Shown: one piece after another, positions 23,919 to 31,604 of the stretch | Layout of the letters: every line of letters starts with the position of its first letter | Numbering within the stretch: the stretch's first letter is position 1 | DNA from: Bacteroidales bacterium UBA3816 | GTDB taxonomy: Bacteria > Bacteroidota > Bacteroidia > Bacteroidales > P3 | Reading direction: 5' to 3' | Length of the DNA: 33,096 bases | Assembly: GCA_002368955.1 (NCBI GenBank) | Contig: DFDY01000087.1 | Coordinates: forward strand, 211 to 33,306 | The notes under the pieces: generated by a model | Told to the model about the DNA's origin: nothing | Database searches by the model: none | The model's input: only the letters and a program-made list of their open reading frames with translations | Position numbers and translations under genes: made by a program

Positions 23919-25189
23919 CCGCAATTGTTGGAACATTAAATAGACGAGGTGTTGCTTTTGCTGCAGACAGTGCAGCAACATACACCACAAACGAGACTAG
24001 AAAAATAACGAACAACACAAATAAGTTATTTGAACTATCAAAAAAACATCCTGTTGGTATTGCCATCTATAACAATTTGGATTTCTATGGTGTACCGTGG
24101 GAAGTGATAATTAAAACATATCGAGATAGCTATTTAAAAGACAACTCATTCCCAAAACTATCTCAATATATCAATAGCTTTTTGAAATATGTAAAAGAAG
24201 TTGTTTTACCTCAAATACCTGTTACGGATCAAAAAGGAGCACTCGCATTTATTATTCAAAAGCTAAAAAACGAATCTGTTGATACTGCAAAAAATAGATT
24301 GGGGGAAAAAGGAGCAGATATCAATTCTCAAAACATCTTTGCAGAGATTATTCCATTTCTGTCAAAGCTATCAAAGGATTATACCAAACACAACAGAACT
24401 TCTGTTTTAAAAAACTACAAAAAGAACCAACTAATTGAATATGCAGGAGATATTATTGACAACTTGTTATCCGATATATTACAGGATCAAGCCTGTCCCC
24501 AAAACTTTAAACAAATCTTCATTGATGCATTGTTTAATATTATCATAGCAGACACCCCTGTATATCTTTCACAAACAGGTCTGGTTTTTTGGGGCTATGG
24601 GGAAGAAGAATTGTTTCCCTCATATTATCAGTATGAGGTTACGCTAGCTATGGATGGACTCATAAAATATGTCAAACTTGATAAATATGAAGTCTCAAAT
24701 GATAATTACGCATGTGTTGTACCCTTTGCTCAAACGGATGTTGCAAATACTGTGGTTAGAGGTATCGACCAAAAACTACGAGATGCTATCAATCTTAACT
24801 TAAAAAATGCGTTCAATGACTTCAGAAATAGTGTTGTTAATGTTTTACGCACATCCGGCGCACCAGCTGAAATATTAACAGCATTAAATAATCTGAATAC
24901 TAATGAACAAGCTGATTTTTTCATTAGGGATACTAACAACTTTATTTCCCAAAACTACACCAATAAACTTCTTGACACTGTTGCTTTTTTGTCAAAAGAA
25001 GATTTAGCGGATATGGCAGAGAGCCTTGTTCGAATGACTTGTCTTAAACGACATATTACAACTGACGAAGAAAGTGTAGGAGGGCCTGTTGACGTCGCCG
25101 TAATAACAAAGGGCGATGGCTTTGTCTGGATAAAACGAAAGAATTATTTTCCAGCCGAATTAAATCATCATTATTTTGAAAGACAATAA
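23915..25189 (+). CDS. Proteasome beta-like Ntn-hydrolase domain protein
   Basis: A 424-residue protein starting MTAIVGTLNRRGVAFAADSA. If Met is removed, Thr becomes residue 1 and Asp falls at position 17, exactly as in proteasome beta subunits and HslV. A candidate for the active-site Lys (Lys33 of the proteasome) is Lys36, counted from that Thr, in NNTNKLFEL. A short hydrophobic strand VGIAIYNN follows, like the 'G.aG' strand of the fold. The remaining part, about 350 residues, is mainly helical and unlike classical proteasome subunits. It overlaps the specificity gene by four bases, so it is very likely made with the restriction system. The substrate and a protease or amidase role are inferred; an alternative is an inactive Ntn-fold partner. 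Confidence 0.72.
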   Translation: MTAIVGTLNRRGVAFAADSAATYTTNETRKITNNTNKLFELSKKHPVGIAIYNNLDFYGVPWEVIIKTYRDSYLKDNSFPKLSQYINSFLKYVKEVVLPQIPVTDQKGALAFIIQKLKNESVDTAKNRLGEKGADINSQNIFAEIIPFLSKLSKDYTKHNRTSVLKNYKKNQLIEYAGDIIDNLLSDILQDQACPQNFKQIFIDALFNIIIADTPVYLSQTGLVFWGYGEEELFPSYYQYEVTLAMDGLIKYVKLDKYEVSNDNYACVVPFAQTDVANTVVRGIDQKLRDAINLNLKNAFNDFRNSVVNVLRTSGAPAEILTALNNLNTNEQADFFIRDTNNFISQNYTNKLLDTVAFLSKEDLADMAESLVRMTCLKRHITTDEESVGGPVDVAVITKGDGFVWIKRKNYFPAELNHHYFERQ

Positions 25190-25200
25190 GGTTTAGCAAC

Positions 25201-25389
25201 ATGTTAACAATAGCCATCACGACAGAGAATATCCGTATAAACGAAGCATTCTCATTATCAACAATTAAACAAAATATTTTACAACCTGATGTTTTGTTCG
25301 AAAATTCACAAAAAAACATACAAAAAAGTATTGAAAATGCTCTTTCAATAGTTAAAGGAATAGAATGGGAACACGACAGACATACTTGA
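25201..25389 (+). CDS. Small hypothetical protein in the accessory operon
   Basis: A 62-codon frame starting 11 bases after the Ntn-hydrolase stop and ending 24 bases before the membrane-protein gene. It begins MLTIAITTENIRINEA, is soluble and mixed alpha/beta in appearance, and shows no known motif. Close spacing and position inside a tight operon support translation, but no homology is known to me. It could be a small regulator or immunity-type partner, or a non-functional frame. Confidence 0.5.
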   Translation: MLTIAITTENIRINEAFSLSTIKQNILQPDVLFENSQKNIQKSIENALSIVKGIEWEHDRHT

Positions 25390-25413
25390 TATACTCACAT
25401 AAAATCTTTGAAA

Positions 25414-25731
25414 ATGAAAAGAAACAACAATGGGAGTTTAATAATCAGCACTCTTGCTCTTGTTATTAGTTTATTAGCAATAGTTATTGGCATCATTGCA
25501 TTTTGGTCTTCCTGCAAACTTGAGTATGATAATGGAAATGCTATTATGAGTGCGTTCTCAATAATTGTAACCATACTTATCGGTGCTGTCACTGTACTGA
25601 TTGCTTGGCAAGTTTACAATCACTATGTCGCAAAAGACGAGGTAAGGAAAATGACAGAAGAGGAATCGCTAAAATTGGCTGGAGATATAATACGAATTAT
25701 TGAAAGTACTGCACTTCCATACTATGCATAG
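25414..25731 (+). CDS. Small membrane protein with two transmembrane helices
   Basis: A 105-residue protein from ATG 25414 (a TTG two codons earlier is in frame but less likely). A basic start MKRNNNG is followed by a hydrophobic helix of about 20 residues (LIISTLALVISLLAIVIGII), a short loop with Cys, and a second helix (FSIIVTILIGAVTVLIAW). A charged cytoplasmic tail with a DEVRKMTEEESLKLAG segment and the ending LPYYA complete it. I recognise no family. As the last gene of the restriction-like operon, it could anchor or release a response at the membrane; this is only positional inference. Confidence 0.7.
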   Translation: MKRNNNGSLIISTLALVISLLAIVIGIIAFWSSCKLEYDNGNAIMSAFSIIVTILIGAVTVLIAWQVYNHYVAKDEVRKMTEEESLKLAGDIIRIIESTALPYYA

Positions 25732-25733
25732 AG

Positions 25734-25918
25734 TTTTATTTGCAAAGTAAATCCTAGTGATGATTACTGTGTTGATAATCAACAATGTTTTATTTGCAGA
25801 GTAATTCCCGGTGATGATTATTGTGTTGATAATAAACAATATTGTATTTGCAGAGTAAATCCTAATGATAATTATTGTATTGATAATTAACAATGTTTTA
25901 TTCGCAGAGTAACTCAAC
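25734..25918. repeat. 54-base tandem repeat, about 3.4 copies
   Basis: The anchor ATTTGCA (ATTCGCA in the last copy) occurs at 25738, 25792, 25846 and 25900, an exact 54-base period. Each unit contains TGATNATTA and an imperfect dyad around TGTTGATAATCAACA, which is perfect only in the first unit. Because 54 is a multiple of three, the antisense frame gives an 18-residue repeat that is probably an artefact. The array follows the membrane-protein stop directly. Confidence 0.92.
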
Positions 25919-26149
25919 ATAACGTTAATGACTCGGATATGCTAGAAGGAAAAGATAGTTAGTGAATGTGCCTATGCACCGTAACAGAATTAGTATAATG
26001 ATTGAATATTTGAATAAGGGAATTCGTGAATGCGGGAATCTTTTTGAATGTGCGAATGTGTGAGCCGTAGGCCACGTGGTGTGCCGTCGGCTCGGCCGAC
26101 AACACCGCAGAAAAGACATAAAAAAGTGAGCAATGCGCTATTATAAATG
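25919..26149. other. Intergenic region after the 54-base repeats
   Basis: No gene is supported. It contains a GC-rich stem-loop (26078-26106) in otherwise AT-rich DNA, and leads into the promoter at 26150. Confidence 0.55.
26078..26106. repeat. GC-rich stem-loop
   Basis: GTCGGC (26086-26091) pairs with GCCGAC (26095-26100) around TCG. The outer GGTGT (26078-26082) pairs with ACACC (26102-26106). There is no T run after it on the plus strand, so it is not a standard terminator. Confidence 0.6.
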
Positions 26150-26180
26150 ACTGACATTTGAAATAAAACCCGTATCTTTG
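26150..26180 (+). promoter_or_regulatory. Promoter with extended conserved block (copy 2)
   Basis: ACTG at 26150-26153, 19 bases starting ACATTTGAAATAAAA, then TATCTTTG at 26173-26180 and CAC. It drives the AlbA_2-type gene at 26219. The -33 box deviates from TTTG at two bases while the spacer is conserved. Confidence 0.75.
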
Positions 26181-26218
26181 CACACGAAGAAAACTAACAA
26201 GTAAAATAATAAAGCAAA

Positions 26219-27895
26219 ATGACTGAAGCTGAATTGAGTGATTATTTGAAACAATTCTTTCCTCAGGAGAACTCTCGTTGTGAATGGAAGGAGTATAAAA
26301 ACTTAAAAAACTCATTACTTGGGAATGAGAAAGATGATGTCATTTCCTATGTTTCAGCTATTGCCAATATGAACGGTGGTAGTCTGGTTTTGGGCGTTAT
26401 GGACAAAACCCTAGAGATTGTCGGCATCAACCCATTTAACTACACAGCTCAGTCGGCGACATTGACTATCCGAGAGCATTGTACAAACATTTCGACAGAA
26501 GGTCTTTCTATTGACGAACACATCACTTCGGATACAGGCAAGCGTGTGTGGATTATTAACATACCTAAACACATGCCAAAACTCCCTGTGTATGCCCATC
26601 GTAAGGCTTGGCAACGTATTGAAGATTCTTTGGTTGAGCTAACCCCAGAGCGAAGGGATGCCATCTTGTCAGAAATTGAACTTCCTTTTGACTGGTCGGC
26701 CGGAGTAATGGAGGAGGCAACTCTTGAAGACCTAAACCCCGAAGCCATTTCGAAAGCTCGCATCGAATTTAAAAAACGTTATCCGTTGAAGGCCAATGAT
26801 GTTGACATATGGGATGACTTGACGTTTCTGAACAAAGCTCACTTTACGATTAAAGGCCGGATAACCCGTACTGCATTGATTATTCTTGGAAACGAAGAGG
26901 CGGCACATTTGCTTAATCCTGCCGTGTGCCAAATTAGGTGGTCGTTGAAAAACAACCAAAACGAGAATATCGACTATGAAATTTTCAATATACCGATGCT
27001 ACTCGCTGTCGATCAAGTTCGTGCCAAAATCCGTAATGTCAAGTACCGCTATGTCCGAAATGATACGCTCTTCCCTGAAGAGATGTTGCGATACGACATA
27101 TTTACCATACGTGAACCGTTGAACAACTGCATTGCACATCAAGACTACAGCAAAGGTGCCCGCATAGAAGTTGTTGAGATTGACAATGAGAAATTGATAT
27201 TCCGTAATTATGGACAATTTATACCAGACTCTATAGAGAGTGTCGTCAATAGTGACTGTCCGGAATCTATTTACCGCAATCCCTTCCTTGTCCAAGCCAT
27301 GCGCAATGTTAATATGGTGGAGACGGAAGGTGGCGGAATCAAAAAGCTGTTCGAGAAACAACGTCAACGAATGTTCCCTATGCCAGAATATGACCTTACA
27401 AATGGGATGGTGCGTGTAGAGGTCATCGGAAAAGTAATCAACGAAGCATTCGCTCAGATACTGACAAAGAATCCATCGCTTTCCTTACATGACATAATGC
27501 TATTGGACAAGGTACAGAAGCATCATCCCATATGTGACGAGGAGATAAAGTGGCTTAGGAAACGTAGTCTTATTGAAGGGAGAAAGCCTAATTTTTATCT
27601 TTCCGCTACAACAGTCGAGCCGTTGGATACAGCAAATCTGAAGCAACAATATATTCAAAACAGCAGTTTTGATGACAATTATTTCAGGGATCTTATTGTA
27701 AAGTACATGACTAAATTCAAACACGCCAACCGAGAGGCAATAGAGGGCCTTCTGTATGACAAACTATCCTCTGTGCTTAAAGAGCAACAGAAGAAAGATA
27801 AGATAACCAACCTCCTGTCTTCTTTAAAAAGAAAAGGCGTAATATACTATGACAAGGATATTAGGCAATGGGGTCTTGTAAAGAGGAAAAAATAA
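26219..27895 (+). CDS. AlbA_2 (Schlafen-like) and GHKL ATP-binding domain protein
   Basis: A 558-residue protein of the COG2865 type. The N-terminal AlbA_2 domain shows ENSRCEWKEYKN with Glu22/Glu25, then SAIANMNGGSLVLGV (46-60). The central part has REPLNNCIAHQDYSKG (298-313) and LIFRNYGQFIP, typical of the HATPase_c_4 segment of these proteins, with TEGGGIKKLFE further on. A winged-helix-like C-terminus ends KRKGVIYYDKDIRQWGL. Such proteins are usually labelled transcriptional regulators. Some Schlafen-like AlbA domains cut RNA, so a defence role is possible but unproven here. It is a single gene with its own promoter, near the AT-rich accessory block. Confidence 0.88.
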   Translation: MTEAELSDYLKQFFPQENSRCEWKEYKNLKNSLLGNEKDDVISYVSAIANMNGGSLVLGVMDKTLEIVGINPFNYTAQSATLTIREHCTNISTEGLSIDEHITSDTGKRVWIINIPKHMPKLPVYAHRKAWQRIEDSLVELTPERRDAILSEIELPFDWSAGVMEEATLEDLNPEAISKARIEFKKRYPLKANDVDIWDDLTFLNKAHFTIKGRITRTALIILGNEEAAHLLNPAVCQIRWSLKNNQNENIDYEIFNIPMLLAVDQVRAKIRNVKYRYVRNDTLFPEEMLRYDIFTIREPLNNCIAHQDYSKGARIEVVEIDNEKLIFRNYGQFIPDSIESVVNSDCPESIYRNPFLVQAMRNVNMVETEGGGIKKLFEKQRQRMFPMPEYDLTNGMVRVEVIGKVINEAFAQILTKNPSLSLHDIMLLDKVQKHHPICDEEIKWLRKRSLIEGRKPNFYLSATTVEPLDTANLKQQYIQNSSFDDNYFRDLIVKYMTKFKHANREAIEGLLYDKLSSVLKEQQKKDKITNLLSSLKRKGVIYYDKDIRQWGLVKRKK

Positions 27896-28191
27896 CAAGA
27901 CAAACAACAGAAAAGAAACAAGAAAACCAATATAAACGATAGAGTAACAAATATATACAAGAATAAAATTAACAAGAGATGTACAACATTTTATTGTGAA
28001 ATATACAAGAGTGACAACAACAGAATGCGCTAACTACGATTTTGCCACCTAATAGAAAAAATGAAAGACAACCCCAATACCCTATATCGCAACTCCTGCT
28101 TCCTCGCCCTGACACGAAAGAAACAACCCAAAGACGAAGAACTATAAACAAGAATGTGTGGATGTGTAAATGCGATGCGTTAGCCTGTAAC
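27896..28191. other. AT-rich intergenic region
   Basis: About 300 bases between two accessory genes. It is strongly A-rich over 27896-28010. A 28-codon frame at 28061-28147 (MKDNPNTLYRNSC...) has higher GC than its surroundings but no ribosome-binding context or known match, so I do not call it a gene. No terminator is evident. Confidence 0.55.
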
Positions 28192-28222
28192 TTTGACATT
28201 TGAAATAAACTTCGTATATTTG
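28192..28222 (+). promoter_or_regulatory. Promoter with extended conserved block (copy 3)
   Basis: TTTG at 28192-28195, 19 bases starting ACATTTGAAATAAAC, then TATATTTG at 28215-28222 and CAC. This is the copy with perfect -33 and -7 boxes and the conserved spacer. It precedes the ATPase gene at 28290. Confidence 0.8.
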
Positions 28223-28289
28223 CACCTGGAAAATAGACAAAAGATTGTAATAAGAATAAGCATGATGGAATCTATACAATAAGTAAAAA

Positions 28290-29519
28290 ATGCAAAAACA
28301 GGATTTGATATATCGTAAGCAATATATGTTGCAATTGCAAAGCTTGAAAGACCAAAATATTATAAAGGTAATTTCTGGAGTGCGTCGTTGCGGGAAATCG
28401 ACATTGCTGATGATGTTCGCCGATGAACTGATAAACAATGGAGTGCAAAAGGAACAGATACAATTCTACAATTTTGAAGATCTTGACACATTGGCTATTG
28501 GCGACATCTATCAGATACACACGCATATCAAGGGGCTACTGGTCGAAAACGCACCAAACTATATCTTTTTAGATGAGGTTCAGAACATCAAAGAGTTTCA
28601 ACGGTTAATCGACAGTCTCTATATCAAGCCCAATGTGGATGTCTACATCACAGGTTCTAACGCCTATATGCTCTCTGGCGAGTTGGCCACTTTGCTGACT
28701 GGACGTTATGTGGAAATCAACCTTCTTCCCCTACAGTTTTCTGAATACTATAATTTTACAATATCAAAATCGCCAAACTTAACAAAAATGGAAATTTTGG
28801 CGAATTATATATACTACGGCGGTATTCCTGAGTATGTTAAGCAACTCGTTATAGGAGAAAAACAGGCTGACCTATTTGCTGATAGTATATTAAAGACAAT
28901 AGTCGAGAAGGACATCTTCAAACGTCTCAACATTACCAACAAGCACGATTTCAACAAAATTCTTGATTTTATTTTCGACTCGGTGGGGTCGTATGTGTCT
29001 CCTCGTTCCATATCTGACACGCTCCGTTCGCAGGGCACGGTGGTTGACAAAGAAACAGTGGCCAAATACCTCGACGCAATGAGCGAGGCATATTTGATAT
29101 ACAAGGTTCCACGATTCGAGATAAAAGGCAAAGGACTGCTACAGACGATTAACAAATACTATGTTGTCGACCCCTGTTTCGCAAAAGTGCGACTGAAGAA
29201 AGGAATACTCAAAGACCGTTCCCATTGGCTGGAAAATATGGTGTATTTGGAATTGGTGCGACGGAACAAGGACGTTTTCATCGGAAAACGCAACAACCTC
29301 GAAGTGGATTTTGTGGCCATTGATGACAGTGGTTACACATCTTATTATCAGGTGACTTGGACAACAGAAAATCCCGAAACATTGGAACGAGAACTAGCTT
29401 CGCTCAGGGCCATCAAAGACTTCAATCCAAAATATTTGCTGACAACAGACAACGACTTTAACCCTGTATATGACGGAATCAGAAAACTGAATGTAGTAGA
29501 TTGGTTGCTGCAATCATAA
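28290..29519 (+). CDS. AAA-type ATPase with C-terminal DUF4143 domain
   Basis: A 409-residue protein of the widespread ATPase/DUF4143 family. Walker A is GVRRCGKST (30-38) and Walker B YIFLDEVQ (91-98). The sensor-like segment VYITGSNAYMLSGELATLLTGR is typical of the family. The C-terminal DUF4143 part carries KDIFKRLNITNKHDF and a PD-(D/E)XK-like end: WLENMVYLELVRR, then LEVDFVAI and YYQVTW. Family members are common as single accessory genes in Bacteroidota; their substrate is unknown. It has its own promoter and follows the AlbA_2 gene after an AT-rich gap. Confidence 0.9.
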   Translation: MQKQDLIYRKQYMLQLQSLKDQNIIKVISGVRRCGKSTLLMMFADELINNGVQKEQIQFYNFEDLDTLAIGDIYQIHTHIKGLLVENAPNYIFLDEVQNIKEFQRLIDSLYIKPNVDVYITGSNAYMLSGELATLLTGRYVEINLLPLQFSEYYNFTISKSPNLTKMEILANYIYYGGIPEYVKQLVIGEKQADLFADSILKTIVEKDIFKRLNITNKHDFNKILDFIFDSVGSYVSPRSISDTLRSQGTVVDKETVAKYLDAMSEAYLIYKVPRFEIKGKGLLQTINKYYVVDPCFAKVRLKKGILKDRSHWLENMVYLELVRRNKDVFIGKRNNLEVDFVAIDDSGYTSYYQVTWTTENPETLERELASLRAIKDFNPKYLLTTDNDFNPVYDGIRKLNVVDWLLQS

Positions 29520-29569
29520 TACAATCGTTGAAACGTATAGGAAACAGAGGCCCATGGCAGATGTTTTAT

Positions 29570-29600
29570 TTTGGCACTTGAAATAAACCCTGTATCTTTG
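29570..29600 (+). promoter_or_regulatory. Promoter with extended conserved block (copy 4)
   Basis: TTTG at 29570-29573, 19 bases starting GCACTTGAAATAAAC, then TATCTTTG at 29593-29600 and CAC. It differs from the other copies mainly in the first bases of the spacer. It precedes the carboxypeptidase gene at 29664. Confidence 0.8.
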
Positions 29601-29663
29601 CACAAAAATTGAAACGAGATTTAATATAACCCCAATACCGAAACTTCTTAAAATTAGTATAGT

Positions 29664-30782
29664 ATGATTCCAAGAAAACCATGGATGATGGCCGCCATCC
29701 TGACAATTAGCGGCCTGTTGTCTTTGACCTCCTGCACCAAGGAGGACGTTGTGCGCGTGATGCCCGAGGGCAGCGGCATCTATCTGAACCCTGTGAAGCC
29801 CGACTACCTCAGGCCTGGCGACACGGTGGCCCTGATCTCCCCCTCTTATTTCACCCCCATGGAGAATGTGGAGAAGACCGCCGAGGTGCTGCGCGGCTGG
29901 GGTCTGGTGCCGGTGATAGGCCCCAATGTGGGCAAGGTGGAGGCCGGCCGTTATGCCGGAACCGTGGAGGAACGCCTCAGCGACATCCGCTGGGCCCTGC
30001 GCGCCCCCGGGGTCAAGGCCATTATCTGCAACCGTGGCGGCTACGGCTCCATTCAGCTTATCGACCACCTGTCGTTGCAAGAGCTGGCCGCCAGTCCTAA
30101 GTGGATTGTGGGCTTCAGCGACATCTCCACCCTCCACGGCCTGTGGACCCGTGCCGACGTGATGAGCATCCACGGCACGATGAGCTCCTTCCTGGCGCAG
30201 GGCGGCACCGACGAGACCAGCACCCTCCTGCGCGACTTGCTGATGGGGCAGGTCCCCCGCTACGAGCTGCCTGCCCACCCGCAGAATATCGAGGGCCGTG
30301 CCTCCGGCATTTTGGTGGGCGGCAATCTATGCACCTTCGTGCCCAATCTGGGCACCCGTGCCGATGCCACCCTGGGCCACGACATCATCCTCTTTATCGA
30401 GGAGGTGGAGGAGTCGATGCACAACATCGACCGCCAGTTCAACATCTTGGCCATGAACGGTGTGCTCTCGCGCTGCAAAGGGGTGGTGCTGGGCGAGTTC
30501 ACCGACTGTGGCACCGAGTTCACCTATGGAAGCGTAGAGGCCATGCTGCGCCCCTATCTGCTGAAGTACAACATCCCGCTGCTGTGCGGTTTCCCCGCCG
30601 GGCACGATGCTGTCAATCTGCCGCTGGTGATGGGTGCGCCTGTCACCATGGATGTGCGCGCGGATGGAGCCACGCTGACATTTGACATCAGCGGTGTCCA
30701 AACCGAGGTGCATACGGCCGACATCGTGGCCCCGCCAGCCGATGTCGACCAGCAGTTGGTTCTCTCCGGCAAGAGGGAGTAA
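29664..30782 (+). CDS. LD-carboxypeptidase family (S66) lipoprotein
   Basis: A 372-residue protein of peptidase family S66, which trims the L,D-peptide bond of muropeptide tetrapeptides during peptidoglycan recycling. The N-terminus is a lipoprotein signal with the lipobox LTSC at about 22-25, so it is probably anchored on the periplasmic or outer membrane face, unlike cytoplasmic LdcA. The catalytic triad is visible: Ser152 in VGFSDIS, Glu246 in ILFIEEVEE, His314 in FPAGHDAVNLPL. CNRGGYGS and GGNLCTFVPNLGT are also family-typical. The gene is GC-rich like the core genes around it, unlike the accessory genes upstream. Confidence 0.92.
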   Translation: MIPRKPWMMAAILTISGLLSLTSCTKEDVVRVMPEGSGIYLNPVKPDYLRPGDTVALISPSYFTPMENVEKTAEVLRGWGLVPVIGPNVGKVEAGRYAGTVEERLSDIRWALRAPGVKAIICNRGGYGSIQLIDHLSLQELAASPKWIVGFSDISTLHGLWTRADVMSIHGTMSSFLAQGGTDETSTLLRDLLMGQVPRYELPAHPQNIEGRASGILVGGNLCTFVPNLGTRADATLGHDIILFIEEVEESMHNIDRQFNILAMNGVLSRCKGVVLGEFTDCGTEFTYGSVEAMLRPYLLKYNIPLLCGFPAGHDAVNLPLVMGAPVTMDVRADGATLTFDISGVQTEVHTADIVAPPADVDQQLVLSGKRE

Positions 30783-30811
30783 GCAGCCCTGCACCGACAC
30801 CTTCCCAACAA

Positions 30812-30856
30812 CGGCCCCTCCGCCTAGCATTGAAGCGGCGGGGCCGTCTTTCATTT
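30812..30856 (+). terminator. Intrinsic terminator after the LD-carboxypeptidase gene
   Basis: ACGGCCCC (30812-30819) pairs with GGGGCCGT (30841-30848). The stem continues as CCGC/GCGG after one mismatch, with a loop of about 11 bases. A short T-rich stretch (CTTTCATTT) follows. The stem is strong and the T tract weak. Confidence 0.7.
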
Positions 30857-30915
30857 GTTCTGGATGGCATCAGCCAGATGTTTTCTCCTCCTTTTTTTAC
30901 AATAAAGCATCTTTT

Positions 30916-30948
30916 TTTGCGTTATGTCTTAAAAAATGCGTATTTTTG
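30916..30948 (+). promoter_or_regulatory. Promoter of the secreted protein / nadD pair
   Basis: TTTG at 30916-30919, 21 bases, then TATTTTTG at 30941-30948 followed by CA. The ATG at 30972 follows about 24 bases later. Confidence 0.7.
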
Positions 30949-30971
30949 CATTTTGAAATTATTGGAAGATT

Positions 30972-31568
30972 ATGAAGAAATATATCCTTGTAGCTGTTTT
31001 GCTCTTTACTGCGCTTTCCGTTAATGCTCAGCAGGTTAGTTCGCGTGCCAAAGCGGTGCGTATGTTGGCCTATGCCCGTCCCGAGTATCAGGTGAAGGAC
31101 GTGAAAGTCTATGCCGACACCATGACGGTGTTCTCCTTGGCCGACTATCCCATCTATCCGTTCGGCAAATGGAGCACGGTCGAGCAGTATATCACCAACA
31201 GCCAGCTCCTCTGGTATCGCGAGAGCGGCTACAAGAGTTTTTACGACACCATGACGGTGGCCGTCAACACCCTCTCGCGCCTCGACGGCTCCAACATCAA
31301 CTGGTATCGCAGCATCTGGACCAAGAACCTGGAGATGGTCTCCGCCAAGATTACCGACACCGCCGTGGTGCTCGACAACGGCATCAAGGTGGGCATGACC
31401 AAGGAGGAGGTCTTCAAGGTCATCTTCAAGAGCTACCCTAAGTCCTACACTTCCGAAATCAATGTGCTCAAGGTCATTGCCGGTGCTGCCGAGGTGGGCG
31501 AAATCTACACCTTCAAGGGCAACAAGCTCCGCCACATCAAGGTCATCAGCCGCTATAAGTATTATTAA
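30972..31568 (+). CDS. Secreted protein of unknown function
   Basis: A 198-residue protein with a Sec signal peptide (MKKYILVAVLLFTALSVNA, cleavage before QQ at about 20). The mature part is beta-rich, with VKDVKVYADTMTVFSL near 42-57 and a repeated 'DTMTV' segment. The last third, VVLDNGIKVGMTKEEVFKVIF, resembles the short 'VGMTKEEV' helix seen in BamE/SmpA-like lipoproteins, though no lipobox is present. It is likely periplasmic. It shares a promoter with nadD, 36 bases downstream, but no functional tie is apparent. I do not recognise the family. Confidence 0.85.
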   Translation: MKKYILVAVLLFTALSVNAQQVSSRAKAVRMLAYARPEYQVKDVKVYADTMTVFSLADYPIYPFGKWSTVEQYITNSQLLWYRESGYKSFYDTMTVAVNTLSRLDGSNINWYRSIWTKNLEMVSAKITDTAVVLDNGIKVGMTKEEVFKVIFKSYPKSYTSEINVLKVIAGAAEVGEIYTFKGNKLRHIKVISRYKYY

Positions 31569-31604
31569 TCCCGTGCTGTCTCCCTCAGCGGTAGCATTCT
31601 CGCC

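Noticed and set aside
25669..25920. Antisense ORF with an 18-residue repeat
   Set aside because: It follows from the 54-base repeat period; composition is Ile/Asn-rich and there is no start context.
28061..28147. 28-codon mini-ORF before the ATPase gene
   Set aside because: Higher GC than its flanks, but no ribosome-binding context, no known match and no conservation evidence.
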